64,000 bases of DNA from Pirellulaceae bacterium (GTDB taxonomy: Bacteria; Planctomycetota; Planctomycetia; Pirellulales; Pirellulaceae). The stretch is taken from contig JAHDXO010000035.1 of assembly GCA_023382975.1 (NCBI GenBank), positions 53,702 through 117,701 of the forward strand, read 5' to 3'. Both the position numbers and the translations under genes were made by a program. The notes under the pieces were generated by a model. The model was not told the origin of the DNA, made no database searches, and saw only the letters and a program-made list of their open reading frames with translations. Below, one piece after another: positions 53,876-62,957 of the stretch (the first letter of the stretch is position 1; every line of letters starts with the position of its first letter).

Positions 53876-56430
53876 GGCTGCGTCTCCAGACGGATCTCGG
53901 TCAACTGGTGAGCCGGGCCGGCGTGGATCAGGTACAGGTGATTGACTGCATCGGAGAGTCTGGGCAAACGTTCCTCCAGACCGGCCAACAACTCGACCAG
54001 CGGGGCGGATTGTCCGCGCGCGTGCAGATCGGCCAGCATGGGAACGTCCACCATGCGGATGTCGTACAGCAGGCTCATCGCCAACCGCTGTTCGAGTCCC
54101 AGCAAGGGCTGGGCGCGGTTGCGCGGCAGACGGTCGACGTGCTCGGCCAGCAACACCAACTGATAGGCCAGCGACCGCGGATTCGTGTCGTCGGTCAGCA
54201 ACAGGTCGATGACCGGGCCCAATTGCAGGTTGGCCAAATACCGGCCTCGGTAGGTCATCAGACTGTCGCCGACTTCGAGCATCGCTTCGAGCACGGGGCC
54301 GGACAGTTCATTGGCGTGCTCCAGCGCGCTGCGCGCCAGACAGATCATTTGCAGCGAACGCTCCAGACGCCGCCCCAGATCCAGGAACCGCCACGTGTGC
54401 GTGCGAGTCATGCTCTCCATGACCATCCCGCTGAAAGCCGCCAAGTCGATGATCATCTGGTCCAGCATGGTCAGCAGATCGGTCAGGTCCACGCCCGCAT
54501 AGCGAGGCCACGGACGGAACTGCTGGTCGATGCGGCGGATGATGCGCCAACTGTCGGTCGAGATCCGGTCGCGAACCAGCGTCGCGGCGCGGATCAACTG
54601 GGTGACGGTGAAGCGGAGACTGCCCGCCTGGTTCTCGTCCAGCACCAAGGTGGGCAAGGCGCGGCGGAGATCGGGCAAGTGAAGGTTCATCCCTTCGACG
54701 ACATAGCCCGGCTCGATCTGACCTTGTTCGGCCAGCGCCCGCAGCAGCATCGGCAATTCGGGCAGCAGTTCGACTTCGGTCTCGCTCGTCAGCCGAAGAA
54801 TGGTCGTACGCAGCAGCCGGGCGGCGGCTTCGGAACGCTCGATATGCCGCCCCACCCAGTACAGGTTGTCGGCCACGCGGCTGGGCAGTTCCGCGCCGCT
54901 GCGCCGCAGTTCGACGGTCCGCGATTGCTGCTGCAACAGACTGATCTGGCTGACCGGCTGTTCCGAAACGATCCAGGCGTCCTTCGATCCTTCACCGGAG
55001 AGGATCGACAGGTCCAAGGGCCGGGAACTCTGGGAGACGCGGACCAGTCCGCCCTGCATCACTTCGTAGCCTTCGCCCGCTGCCACCACGTAGGAACGCA
55101 GCGCGATCCGGGCAGGCTTCAACTCCCCGTCGGACCAGATCGGCGCGGTCGAACGTTCCACTCGCTCCTGAGCCACGAAGGCATGCGGCTCCGCTTCGAT
55201 CGCCGCCGCCAATTCATCGGCCGACCATTGCTGCAGCCTGCGGTTGAACGGCAGTTCCTGGCCGCGGACGCGAAAGGCTCGGCGCACGAGCAGTTCGTCC
55301 AGATGGTCCAGCACGTACCGTCGGGCCTCGGCGTCTCCGCACCACCAGGTGGCGATGTTCGGCAGCAGCGGAGCTTCGTGCAACAATTCGTTGCAGCAGG
55401 CCGGCAGATAGGCCATGAAGGCCGGCGATTCGACCAGTCCCGACCCGAGCACGTTGGCGACGGCCACGGTCCGGTCGCGGGCGGCTTGCAGCAGGCCCAC
55501 GACGCCGCTCGCGGCATCCGCAGCCAGTTCCAGCGGATCGCATTGTTCGCTGTTTGGACGCCGGAAGACGACGTCCACGGGCAGCAGTCCGCCCAGTGTC
55601 TTCAACATGATCTGGCCGTTGCGGACGGCCAGATCGCCGCCTTCGACCAGCGTGTACCCCAGATAGCGCGCGATGTAGGCGTCTTCGAAGAAATTCGGCG
55701 TGCCAGGCCCCTGGCTCAGCAGCACGATTCTCGGGTTGTCGCGATGCTGCGGCGCCGACTCGGCCAGCGTCCGCTGCAATGCGATGAAGTACGTCGCCAG
55801 CCGCTCGACCTGGCAGCCGTGGAAGATATCGGGCAACATCCGCGAGATGACGATTCGGTTCTCCAGAGCGAACCCCACGCCCGACGGCGCCTCGGTGCGG
55901 TCGGCCAAGACCCACCAGTTCCCGTCTGGCGCCCGGGCCAAATCGGCAGCGTAGCAAGGCAGGAAGCGGTTGCCCGCCGGACGCTGGCCGTGGTACGCGC
56001 GCAGAAAACCCGGGTGGCGAAAGACCAGTTCGGCGGGCAGCACGCGGCGAGTGAGCAACGTCTGCGGGCCGTACAAATCAGCGAGCACCCGGTCCAGCAA
56101 GCGAGCCCGCTGCGCCAAGCCCGCGGCGACCTGCTGCCACTGGTTCGCCGCGATCAACAGCGGCAGCGGATCCAGGGCCCAGGGGCGCGGCGGGCTGTCC
56201 GGGTCGCCGAACGCGCCGAAAGCGATCCCGTTCTCGTGCAACAGACTCTGCGACTGGTCCCAGCGCCGCGCGAATTCGTCGCGGCGAAGTTGGCCGACCA
56301 AGCTGTGGAACCGGTTCCAAGCAGGCCGCACGTTGCCCGTGGCATCCAACAATTCGTCGTACACGCCCGGCTTGCCGGTGTAGCGGTCCAGAAAGGTCGT
56401 CTGTTCGACATCTTGTGAAGTCAACACCAT
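53872..56430 (-). CDS. Circularly permuted ATP-grasp protein fused to alpha-E domain
   Basis: An 852-residue protein. Residues 1-490 are a circularly permuted ATP-grasp ligase of the COG2308 type: PGVYDELLDATGNVRPAWNR, HENGIAFGAF, VLADRTEAPSGVGFALENR, RIVLLSQGPGTPNFFEDAYI and VANVLGSGLVESPAFMAYLP. Residues 520-850 are the alpha-E domain (COG2307 type): SRVADNLYWVGRHIERSEAA, WRFLDLGRRLERSLQM and HVDRLPRN. The two are separate genes in many bacteria and are often near a transglutaminase. ATP-grasp enzymes join a carboxylate to an amine or thiol, so a peptide-like product is expected. The substrate is unknown. Start: ATG 56430, 15 bases after the upstream gene. Confidence 0.92.
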   Translation of the reverse strand: MVLTSQDVEQTTFLDRYTGKPGVYDELLDATGNVRPAWNRFHSLVGQLRRDEFARRWDQSQSLLHENGIAFGAFGDPDSPPRPWALDPLPLLIAANQWQQVAAGLAQRARLLDRVLADLYGPQTLLTRRVLPAELVFRHPGFLRAYHGQRPAGNRFLPCYAADLARAPDGNWWVLADRTEAPSGVGFALENRIVISRMLPDIFHGCQVERLATYFIALQRTLAESAPQHRDNPRIVLLSQGPGTPNFFEDAYIARYLGYTLVEGGDLAVRNGQIMLKTLGGLLPVDVVFRRPNSEQCDPLELAADAASGVVGLLQAARDRTVAVANVLGSGLVESPAFMAYLPACCNELLHEAPLLPNIATWWCGDAEARRYVLDHLDELLVRRAFRVRGQELPFNRRLQQWSADELAAAIEAEPHAFVAQERVERSTAPIWSDGELKPARIALRSYVVAAGEGYEVMQGGLVRVSQSSRPLDLSILSGEGSKDAWIVSEQPVSQISLLQQQSRTVELRRSGAELPSRVADNLYWVGRHIERSEAAARLLRTTILRLTSETEVELLPELPMLLRALAEQGQIEPGYVVEGMNLHLPDLRRALPTLVLDENQAGSLRFTVTQLIRAATLVRDRISTDSWRIIRRIDQQFRPWPRYAGVDLTDLLTMLDQMIIDLAAFSGMVMESMTRTHTWRFLDLGRRLERSLQMICLARSALEHANELSGPVLEAMLEVGDSLMTYRGRYLANLQLGPVIDLLLTDDTNPRSLAYQLVLLAEHVDRLPRNRAQPLLGLEQRLAMSLLYDIRMVDVPMLADLHARGQSAPLVELLAGLEERLPRLSDAVNHLYLIHAGPAHQLTEIRLETQP

Positions 56431-56445
56431 ATTGGCCCAATCTGG

Positions 56446-59400
56446 TCAACTCGCTCGTCGCCGCAGGTCGAGGGTCAAGGGGAAGTCCGGATTCGTCTCC
56501 GCGTGCGGCGGGTTCATTCTGCCCGGAGTGTGCCCGGATTGAAAGAACCTTGCCACCCGGCGGCTTTCCGCTTCGAACGCATTCACCGGAAACACCTCGG
56601 GATTCAGTCCGCCCGGATGGCCCACATGGTACGTGCATCCGCCCAGCGAACGGTGATTCCAGGTGTCGATGATGTCAAACACCAGCGGCTCATGCACGGC
56701 GATGGTCGGATGCAGGCAACTGGGCGGCTGCCAGGCCCGGTAGCGGACGCCGGCAACATACTCGCCGACCGTACCGGTCGGATGCAGCGGCACGCGGCGG
56801 CCATTGCAGGCGATGATGTAGCGGGTGTCCGTCATCCCCGCGATCTTGACCTGCAACCGCTCGACCGAACTGTCCACGTACCGCACGGTGGCCCCGACGC
56901 TACCTTCCTCGCCCAGCACGTACCAGGGTTCCAGCGCGGACCTCAGTTCCAGAGACATGCCCCGGTGAGCGACCTCGCCGATCTTCGGAAAGCGGAATTC
57001 CCAGTGGGGCAGATACCAGGCGGGCTCCAGCGGGAATCCGGCGTCGCGCGTCTCGCGGATCACGTCGCCGAAATCGTCCCACACGAAATGCGGCAGCATG
57101 AAGCGGTCGTGCAGCGCCGTCTGCCAAGGCACCAGCGACGCCCGGTACGGCTGGTGCCAGAACCGGGCGACCAGCGACCGCAGCAGCAATTGCTGAGTCA
57201 GGCTCATTCGGGCATGGGGCGGCATCTCCAACGCGCGAAACTCGACCAGTCCCAAACGGCCCGAGGACGAATCGGGCGAGTACAGTTTGTCGATGCAGAA
57301 TTCCGCGCGGTGCGTGTTGCCCGTCATATCGACCAACAGGTGGCGAAAGATCCGGTCCACCAACCACGGCGGGCAGTCGGCGCCGTCGGGTACCTGCTGG
57401 AAGGCGATTTCCAGTTCGTACAGCGCGTCGCGCCGCCCCTCGTCGACGCGCGGCGCCTGGCTGGTCGGGCCCAGAAACGTGCCCGAGAACAAGTACGACA
57501 GGCTGGGGTGGTTCTGCCAGTAGGCGATTAAGCTGCGCAGCAGGTGCGGTCGCCGCAGAAACGGGCTGTCCGCCGGCGTGCGACCGCCCAGCAGCACGTG
57601 GTTCCCGCCCCCCGTGCCCGTGTGCCGGCCGTCCAGATCGAATTTCTCGGTGCCCAGACGCGTCAGCCGGGCTTCCTCGTACAGCGCCGTGGTGTTCTCG
57701 ACCAGATCCTGCCAACTGGCCGACGGATGAACGTTCACCTCGATCACGCCGGGATCCGGAGTAACTTTGATGTGATCGATCCGCGGATCGAACGGCGGCG
57801 TATAGCCTTCGATCACCACGGGCGTCTGCAGGGCCGCCGCTGTGTCCTCGATGGCCGAGACCAACTCCAGGAAGGCTTCCGCTCGGTCCAGCGGCGGTAG
57901 GAACACGTGCAATTGGCCGCCCCGCGGCTCGACGCACAGCGCCGTTCGCACGATCTCGCCCGGCTGCGAATCGGTCGATGCCGCACGTCGCGAGCGGCGG
58001 GATTCGCGACGCGACTGCATCTGGAATTGCTCGACCGCCGGCGCGTCGCGAGTCACCTGGGCAGCCGCTCCGGGCAACGGCTGGCGGAGTTCCGCGTGTT
58101 GCGGCAGCGGAGGCCGGGGCTCCAGCGGATCTTGCGGAAACAGGCGGATGCCGGTGCCCGGGCCTGAAACCAGGGGCAGCGTCTCCAGCGGCAGACGAAG
58201 TCCGACGGGCGAATCGCCCGGAACCAGCATCAACCGCTCCGACCGCGCCGGCCAGGGACCGCTGCGCCACCGCGGACCGGCCTGCCACCATTGATATTCC
58301 AGCGGCAGCACGCAGCCCACCGGCTGGTTCAGACCTCGCTGGAACACGCGAGCCAGCCGCGCCCGTTCCTCGGGATCCTCCAGCCTGGGATCGCTTGGAT
58401 CCACATCGATCGGCAAACGGTGTTCTCGCCACAAATAATACGCCGTGTCCTCGTAGGCCGGCAGGACGCGTTCCGGATCGACGCCCAGTCGCTCGCTGAG
58501 CGCCTCGGCGAACGATTGCGCCGCGTCGATCGTGCAGCCGCGATTGTCGTCCAGTCGCGCCAGCAACTGCTCGTCGCGCCAAATCGGCTGCCCGTCGGTT
58601 CGCCAGTAGCCGCTGAACGCCCAGCGCGGCAAGGTTTCGCCCGGATACCACTTGCCCTGCCCGTGATGCAGCACGCCGCCCGGTCCGAACCGCTTGAGCA
58701 ACCGCCGGATCAACTGGTCCGCCAGACGCCGCTTGTCCTCGCCCAGCGCCGCCGTCCGCCACGCATCGCCCTGCATGTCGTCGATCGACACAAAGGTCGG
58801 TTCGCCGCCCATCGTCAGACGCACGTCGCCGGCCGCGAGGTGCTCGTCGACCAAGTGCCCCACGGACAAGATCGTCGCCCATTGATCTTCCGTGTAGGGC
58901 TTCGTGACGCGAGGATCTTCGTGGACACGCTGGACCGACATCGCATGGACGAATGTCGTTTCGCACAGTTCGACGCTGCCGGTGATCGGAGCCGCGCTGC
59001 CCGGATCTGGCGTACACGCCAGCGGAATGTGGCCTTCGCCGGCCAGCAGACCCGACGTGGGGTCAAGACCGATCCAGCCGGCACCGGGCAAGTACACCTC
59101 GGCCCAGGCGTGCAGATCCGTGAAATCCGCCGGGGGGCCGGCCGGGCCGTCCAGCGGCTTGACGTCGCCCACCAACTGCACCAGGTAGCCAGAGACGAAG
59201 CGTGCCGCCAAGCCCAGATGACGAAGCACCTGGACCAGCAGCCAGCCGGAATCCCGGCACGAGCCCGAACCTAGCTCGAGCGTTTCTTCGCACGTCTGCA
59301 CCCCCGGCTCCAAGCGGATGAGGTAGCGAATCAGCGTGTGCAGCCGCTGATTCAAGCCGACCAGGAAATCGACCGTCTTGCGAGGCGACCGATCGATCGA

Positions 59401-59796
59401 ACGCAGCAACTCGGTCAAGCGGGGCCCGATTGGCTCGGTCTCGAGGTACGGCCTGAGTTCCTTGCTCAACACCGGGTCGTACTCGAAGGGATAGAGGTCT
59501 GCCTCCGGTTCCAGGAAGAAGTCGAACGGGTTGATCACCGTCATTTCGGCGACCAGATCCACCTCGATCGACAAGCGACGGGTCTTGTCCGGAAAGACCA
59601 GCCGCGCCAAGTAGTTTCCTTGTGGATCTTGTTGCCAGTTGAGGAAGTGCTCGTCCGGTTCGACGCGGAGCGAATAGCTGCGGATCGGCGTCCGGCAGTG
59701 CGGTGCCGGCCGCAACCGGACCACCTGGGGTGAAAGACCGACCAACCGGTCGTAGTCGTACTGGGTCTTGTGATGCAGGGCGATTTGGATCGTCAT
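56446..59796 (-). CDS. Transglutaminase-like protein with DUF2126 (COG4196 type)
   Basis: A 1116-residue protein. The first 290 residues form a transglutaminase-like domain with Cys in LGSGSCRDSGWLLVQV, His in TDLHAWAEVYLPGA and Asp in GLDPTSGLLAG. The remaining part is DUF2126, with GGEPTFVSIDDMQGDAWRTA, KRLADQLIRRLLKRFGPGG, GKWYPGETLPRWAFSGYWRT, GGGNHVLLGGRT and LVDMTGNTHRAEFCIDKLYS. GGRT/GGGNHV and the last part recall glutamine-synthetase-like or amidoligase folds, though that is uncertain. It is the first gene of a three-gene operon that reads through 52997. Start: ATG 59796 after GGGAG. Confidence 0.93.
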   Translation of the reverse strand: MTIQIALHHKTQYDYDRLVGLSPQVVRLRPAPHCRTPIRSYSLRVEPDEHFLNWQQDPQGNYLARLVFPDKTRRLSIEVDLVAEMTVINPFDFFLEPEADLYPFEYDPVLSKELRPYLETEPIGPRLTELLRSIDRSPRKTVDFLVGLNQRLHTLIRYLIRLEPGVQTCEETLELGSGSCRDSGWLLVQVLRHLGLAARFVSGYLVQLVGDVKPLDGPAGPPADFTDLHAWAEVYLPGAGWIGLDPTSGLLAGEGHIPLACTPDPGSAAPITGSVELCETTFVHAMSVQRVHEDPRVTKPYTEDQWATILSVGHLVDEHLAAGDVRLTMGGEPTFVSIDDMQGDAWRTAALGEDKRRLADQLIRRLLKRFGPGGVLHHGQGKWYPGETLPRWAFSGYWRTDGQPIWRDEQLLARLDDNRGCTIDAAQSFAEALSERLGVDPERVLPAYEDTAYYLWREHRLPIDVDPSDPRLEDPEERARLARVFQRGLNQPVGCVLPLEYQWWQAGPRWRSGPWPARSERLMLVPGDSPVGLRLPLETLPLVSGPGTGIRLFPQDPLEPRPPLPQHAELRQPLPGAAAQVTRDAPAVEQFQMQSRRESRRSRRAASTDSQPGEIVRTALCVEPRGGQLHVFLPPLDRAEAFLELVSAIEDTAAALQTPVVIEGYTPPFDPRIDHIKVTPDPGVIEVNVHPSASWQDLVENTTALYEEARLTRLGTEKFDLDGRHTGTGGGNHVLLGGRTPADSPFLRRPHLLRSLIAYWQNHPSLSYLFSGTFLGPTSQAPRVDEGRRDALYELEIAFQQVPDGADCPPWLVDRIFRHLLVDMTGNTHRAEFCIDKLYSPDSSSGRLGLVEFRALEMPPHARMSLTQQLLLRSLVARFWHQPYRASLVPWQTALHDRFMLPHFVWDDFGDVIRETRDAGFPLEPAWYLPHWEFRFPKIGEVAHRGMSLELRSALEPWYVLGEEGSVGATVRYVDSSVERLQVKIAGMTDTRYIIACNGRRVPLHPTGTVGEYVAGVRYRAWQPPSCLHPTIAVHEPLVFDIIDTWNHRSLGGCTYHVGHPGGLNPEVFPVNAFEAESRRVARFFQSGHTPGRMNPPHAETNPDFPLTLDLRRRAS

Positions 59797-60108
59797 GTTT
59801 CTCCCAACGCAAAATCAACTTCATTCGCTCCAGGCGTCTTTCCCCTGGAAAAGACCACGCCGCCTGGTTCGTCGGACATCCGTCTCATCGCCCAACGAAA
59901 ACGGCCACCGCCCTACCTATTCACCGTTTTGATGGGAACGTGAAGGAGTAAAGATAATGTGCCGGAGCGGGACGGGAAAGGCCCGTTGCACTCGGCATCT
60001 CTCGCCTGTGCGACAAGGTGGTGTAGAATGTGCCCTCGATCAATCCTCTGTGTCACGCGATGAATGAGATGCCGGAACGGTCTCGTTCCCATACTTCGGA
60101 GCCTAACC
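59797..60108. other. 312-bp divergent intergenic region
   Basis: It holds the leaders of the DUF2126 operon (minus) and the S9 peptidase gene (plus). A possible -10 box TAGAAT lies near 60025 upstream of the peptidase, but no convincing -35 box pairs with it. No RNA gene was seen. Confidence 0.45.
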
Positions 60109-62163
60109 ATGCGAATTTTCCTGTTGTCCCTCGGCGGCGCCATCATGCTCGCCGCAGCGTTTGCGCCTGCGGCCGACGAAACCCGGCCATTTTCCGTTCA
60201 TGACATGCTGGCGATGGAGCGGATCTCGGATTGGCAGGTGTCGCCCGATGGCCGGTTGGCGGTCTTCGGCGTGAGCACGGCCGATCTGGAAGCGAACCGG
60301 CGGCGGAACCGATTGTGGATGATCGGGACGGATGGCGCCGGCTTGAAGCCGCTGACTTCCGCCGCAGGCGGCGACGCCCATCCGCGCTGGATGCCCGACG
60401 GGCGGAGCGTGCTGTTCCTCTCGTCCCGGTCGGGTTCGAGCCAAGTTTGGCGGATCGCCGTCGACGGGGGCGAAGCCGAACAGGTCACGCGGTTGCCGCT
60501 GGACGTCGGCAGCTTCGCCATCTCGCCCGACGGCCTGTTGCTGGCGCTGTCCTTAGAGGTGTTTCCGGACGGCGATACGCTGGCATCCACGGTCGAGCGT
60601 CTCGATGCCGAGAAGGCCCGCAAGTCCAGCGGTCGAGTCTACGAACAATTGATGATCCGCCACTGGGACACGTGGCGAGACGGGCGGCGGTCGCATCTGT
60701 TTGTTCTGCCGCTGGTTGGCGGTGACGCCATCGATCTGATGCGCGGCATGGATGCTGACGCGCCGAGTAAACCGTTCGGCGGCGCCGAGGAGTACACGTT
60801 CACGCCAGACTCGACGGGCGTGGTGTTCACCGCCAAGGACGATGGCCGCGAAGAGGCCTGGACCACGAACTACGATCTTTGGCACGTTCCAGTCGATGGG
60901 TCCGCTGTGCCTCGACGGCTGACCGCGGACAATCTGGCCTGGGACACGCACCCGGTGTTTTCGCCCGACGGCAAGACGCTGGCCTATCTGGCGATGAGCC
61001 GGCCGGGATACGAATCGGATCGGCTGCGAATCGTGCTTCGCCAGTGGCCCGACGGTCCCAGCCGGGTGCTCGCCGACGACTGGGACCGCTCGCCCGAGGA
61101 CATTGTCTGGTCCGCCGATGGACGGACAATCTACGCGACGGCGGCCAATCTGGGCCAGGTCTCGCTGTTTGCGGTCGATGTTGCATCGGGCAGCGTCCGC
61201 ACTGTCGTCGAGCAGGGTCGAGTCCGCGGGCCGCGAGTCGCGGGCGGTAAGCTGCTGTTCGGCCTGGATGATTTGCAGTCGCCCGTCGAGTTGTACACCG
61301 CCGCGGTCGACGGGACACAGCGGCGGCAGATCACTCGGATCAATGCCCCGAATGTGGCTCGCTCCAGGATGGGCGCTGCGGAGCAGTTCACGTTTCCGGG
61401 GTGGAACGGCGAGACGGTGTACGCTTACGTCGTCAAGCCCGTGGACTTCGATCCCGCCAAGAAGTACCCGGTCGCTTTCCTGATCCACGGCGGACCGCAG
61501 GGCTCGTTCGGCAACACGTTCCATTATCGCTGGAATCCGCAGGTCTACGCGGGCCGCGGCTACGCGTCGGTCATGGTCGACTTTCACGGCTCGGTCGGTT
61601 ACGGACAGGCCTTCACCGATTCGATCGGCGGCGACTGGGGCGGCAAGCCGCTGGTCGATCTGCAGAAGGGACTGGCCGCTGCCCTGGAACGCTATCCGTG
61701 GATGGACGGCGATCGAGTCGGCGCGCTGGGCGCGTCCTACGGCGGATACATGATCAACTGGATCGCCGGCCAATGGCCCGACCGGTTCCGCTGCCTCGTG
61801 TCCCACGACGGCAACCTGGACGAGCGGGCGGCGTATTTCATGACCGAAGAGTTGTGGTTCCCCGAGTGGGAACACCGCGGCACGCCTTGGGACAACCCGG
61901 CGGGCTACGCCAAGCACAACCCGGTCGACCACGTGGACAAGTGGCAAACCCCGATGCTCGTCATCCACGGCGCGCTCGATTTCCGCGTGGTCGAGACCGC
62001 CGGCATGGCGACGTTTACCGCCCTCCAACGCCGCGGCATCCCCAGCAAATTCCTTTATTTCCCGGACGAGAACCACTGGGTGCTGAAGCCCCACAACAGC
62101 ATCCAATGGCACGACACCGTCCTCGACTGGCTCGACCGCTGGCTCCAGCCAACGATGCCGTAG
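60109..62163 (+). CDS. S9-family prolyl oligopeptidase-like peptidase, secreted
   Basis: A 684-residue peptidase with a signal peptide (FLLSLGGAIMLAAAFAPAAD). A seven-bladed propeller with TolB-like repeats follows: ISDWQVSPDGRLAVFGV, HPRWMPDGRSVLFLSSR and THPVFSPDGKTLAYLAM. The C-terminal hydrolase domain has its triad: Ser543 in LGASYGGYMINW, Asp624 in HGALDFRVVE and His656 in ENHWVLK. Related enzymes are acylaminoacyl-peptidases and dipeptidyl peptidases IV/V. It probably trims periplasmic peptides. Start: ATG 60109 with GGAG eight bases upstream; an earlier in-frame ATG at 60064 lacks one. Confidence 0.94.
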   Translation: MRIFLLSLGGAIMLAAAFAPAADETRPFSVHDMLAMERISDWQVSPDGRLAVFGVSTADLEANRRRNRLWMIGTDGAGLKPLTSAAGGDAHPRWMPDGRSVLFLSSRSGSSQVWRIAVDGGEAEQVTRLPLDVGSFAISPDGLLLALSLEVFPDGDTLASTVERLDAEKARKSSGRVYEQLMIRHWDTWRDGRRSHLFVLPLVGGDAIDLMRGMDADAPSKPFGGAEEYTFTPDSTGVVFTAKDDGREEAWTTNYDLWHVPVDGSAVPRRLTADNLAWDTHPVFSPDGKTLAYLAMSRPGYESDRLRIVLRQWPDGPSRVLADDWDRSPEDIVWSADGRTIYATAANLGQVSLFAVDVASGSVRTVVEQGRVRGPRVAGGKLLFGLDDLQSPVELYTAAVDGTQRRQITRINAPNVARSRMGAAEQFTFPGWNGETVYAYVVKPVDFDPAKKYPVAFLIHGGPQGSFGNTFHYRWNPQVYAGRGYASVMVDFHGSVGYGQAFTDSIGGDWGGKPLVDLQKGLAAALERYPWMDGDRVGALGASYGGYMINWIAGQWPDRFRCLVSHDGNLDERAAYFMTEELWFPEWEHRGTPWDNPAGYAKHNPVDHVDKWQTPMLVIHGALDFRVVETAGMATFTALQRRGIPSKFLYFPDENHWVLKPHNSIQWHDTVLDWLDRWLQPTMP

Positions 62164-62957
62164 GAACAGCGGTCGCGAAGTCGTACACCTGCTGCCTGGC
62201 AGAACGGATTTCTGCCGGTCCCAAATCCGCGGTCGGGTTCATGCATCGACTGGACATCCGAAAGCACATCGGCAATCACACACCTCCCACGTAGTCCGCG
62301 TGCGCCGACGCCCGCGGCGCACCCACTGCCCCACGTCGATCGTCCGACCGTGCGACGCGCAGGCCAAGCCGCGCCGTTACGGCAGATCCCCGTCAATCGT
62401 TGCCGACCGGCGAACCTGATTGCCGCGAGCCCAGCGGTCCATCCCGCCCCCAGCAGGTCTCACCAGAAGTTGGCGACACTGCGAAGAAACTACTGCCGAA
62501 CATCCTGGTGGACGATTTTGACGAAGAGTTGGAATCGCGCGGTCTGGAGCTTCGTGCGCTGCGCGGAGGATTTTCTCGTGTACCATATCTACAGTGGCCA
62601 GTTCCGCGTGGTCCGAAGTAATCTCAACAAGTTCCGGGTCGAGCGTCCGCGAGCACGAATCTCTCAACCAAAGTACGAGCAACAAACGGTCTTGGGTGCT
62701 CTCGTCCAGTCAGGCGGTGCATCAAGAACTGTCCACGGCACTCGTTGAAGACCGAAGGCTGCCAAGTCTGTTAGGCTTCTGCAAGACGCTTACTGCCAAG
62801 AATCGAACCGCCCAGTGCGGACCCGCAAATTCTCGTGGTGCGGGAGGAACTCCGGCGCAACCCGGCTCCCGATCGATGTCTAGCCGTCGCTTGGCTAAAA
62901 CGGGACGTCATCCTTATCAGTACCGACGGGCTGCGATTCGTATGCATCTATTGGCAA
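62164..62957. other. 794-bp accessory stretch without an intact gene
   Basis: No intact protein gene was recognised between the peptidase and the nuclease gene. The only identifiable content is the reverse-transcriptase relic near 62.5 kb. The lack of coding signal and the relic suggest an old insertion and deletion site. Confidence 0.5.
62485..62595 (+). pseudogene. Relic of a group II intron reverse transcriptase
   Basis: One frame reads LLPNILVDDFDEELESRGLE and the next frame continues FVRCAEDFLVY. Together these match the catalytic block of group II intron-encoded reverse transcriptases, usually written NI.LD.LD.ELE.RG..FVRYADDF.IY. The two parts are split by a frameshift near 62545-62551, and the active-site YADD is changed to CAED. 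The rest of the protein and any ribozyme domains were not recognised, so this is a small, dead fragment. Confidence 0.55.

Noticed and set aside
53908..56418. 836-codon open frame on the plus strand
   Set aside because: It is antisense to the ATP-grasp/alpha-E gene, which has clear motifs throughout. Codon bias in GC-rich DNA leaves such mirror frames open, and the translation shows no domain.
62350..62748. 132-codon plus-strand frame downstream of the S9 peptidase
   Set aside because: It has no start support. Its only recognisable part is one half of the frameshifted reverse-transcriptase relic.
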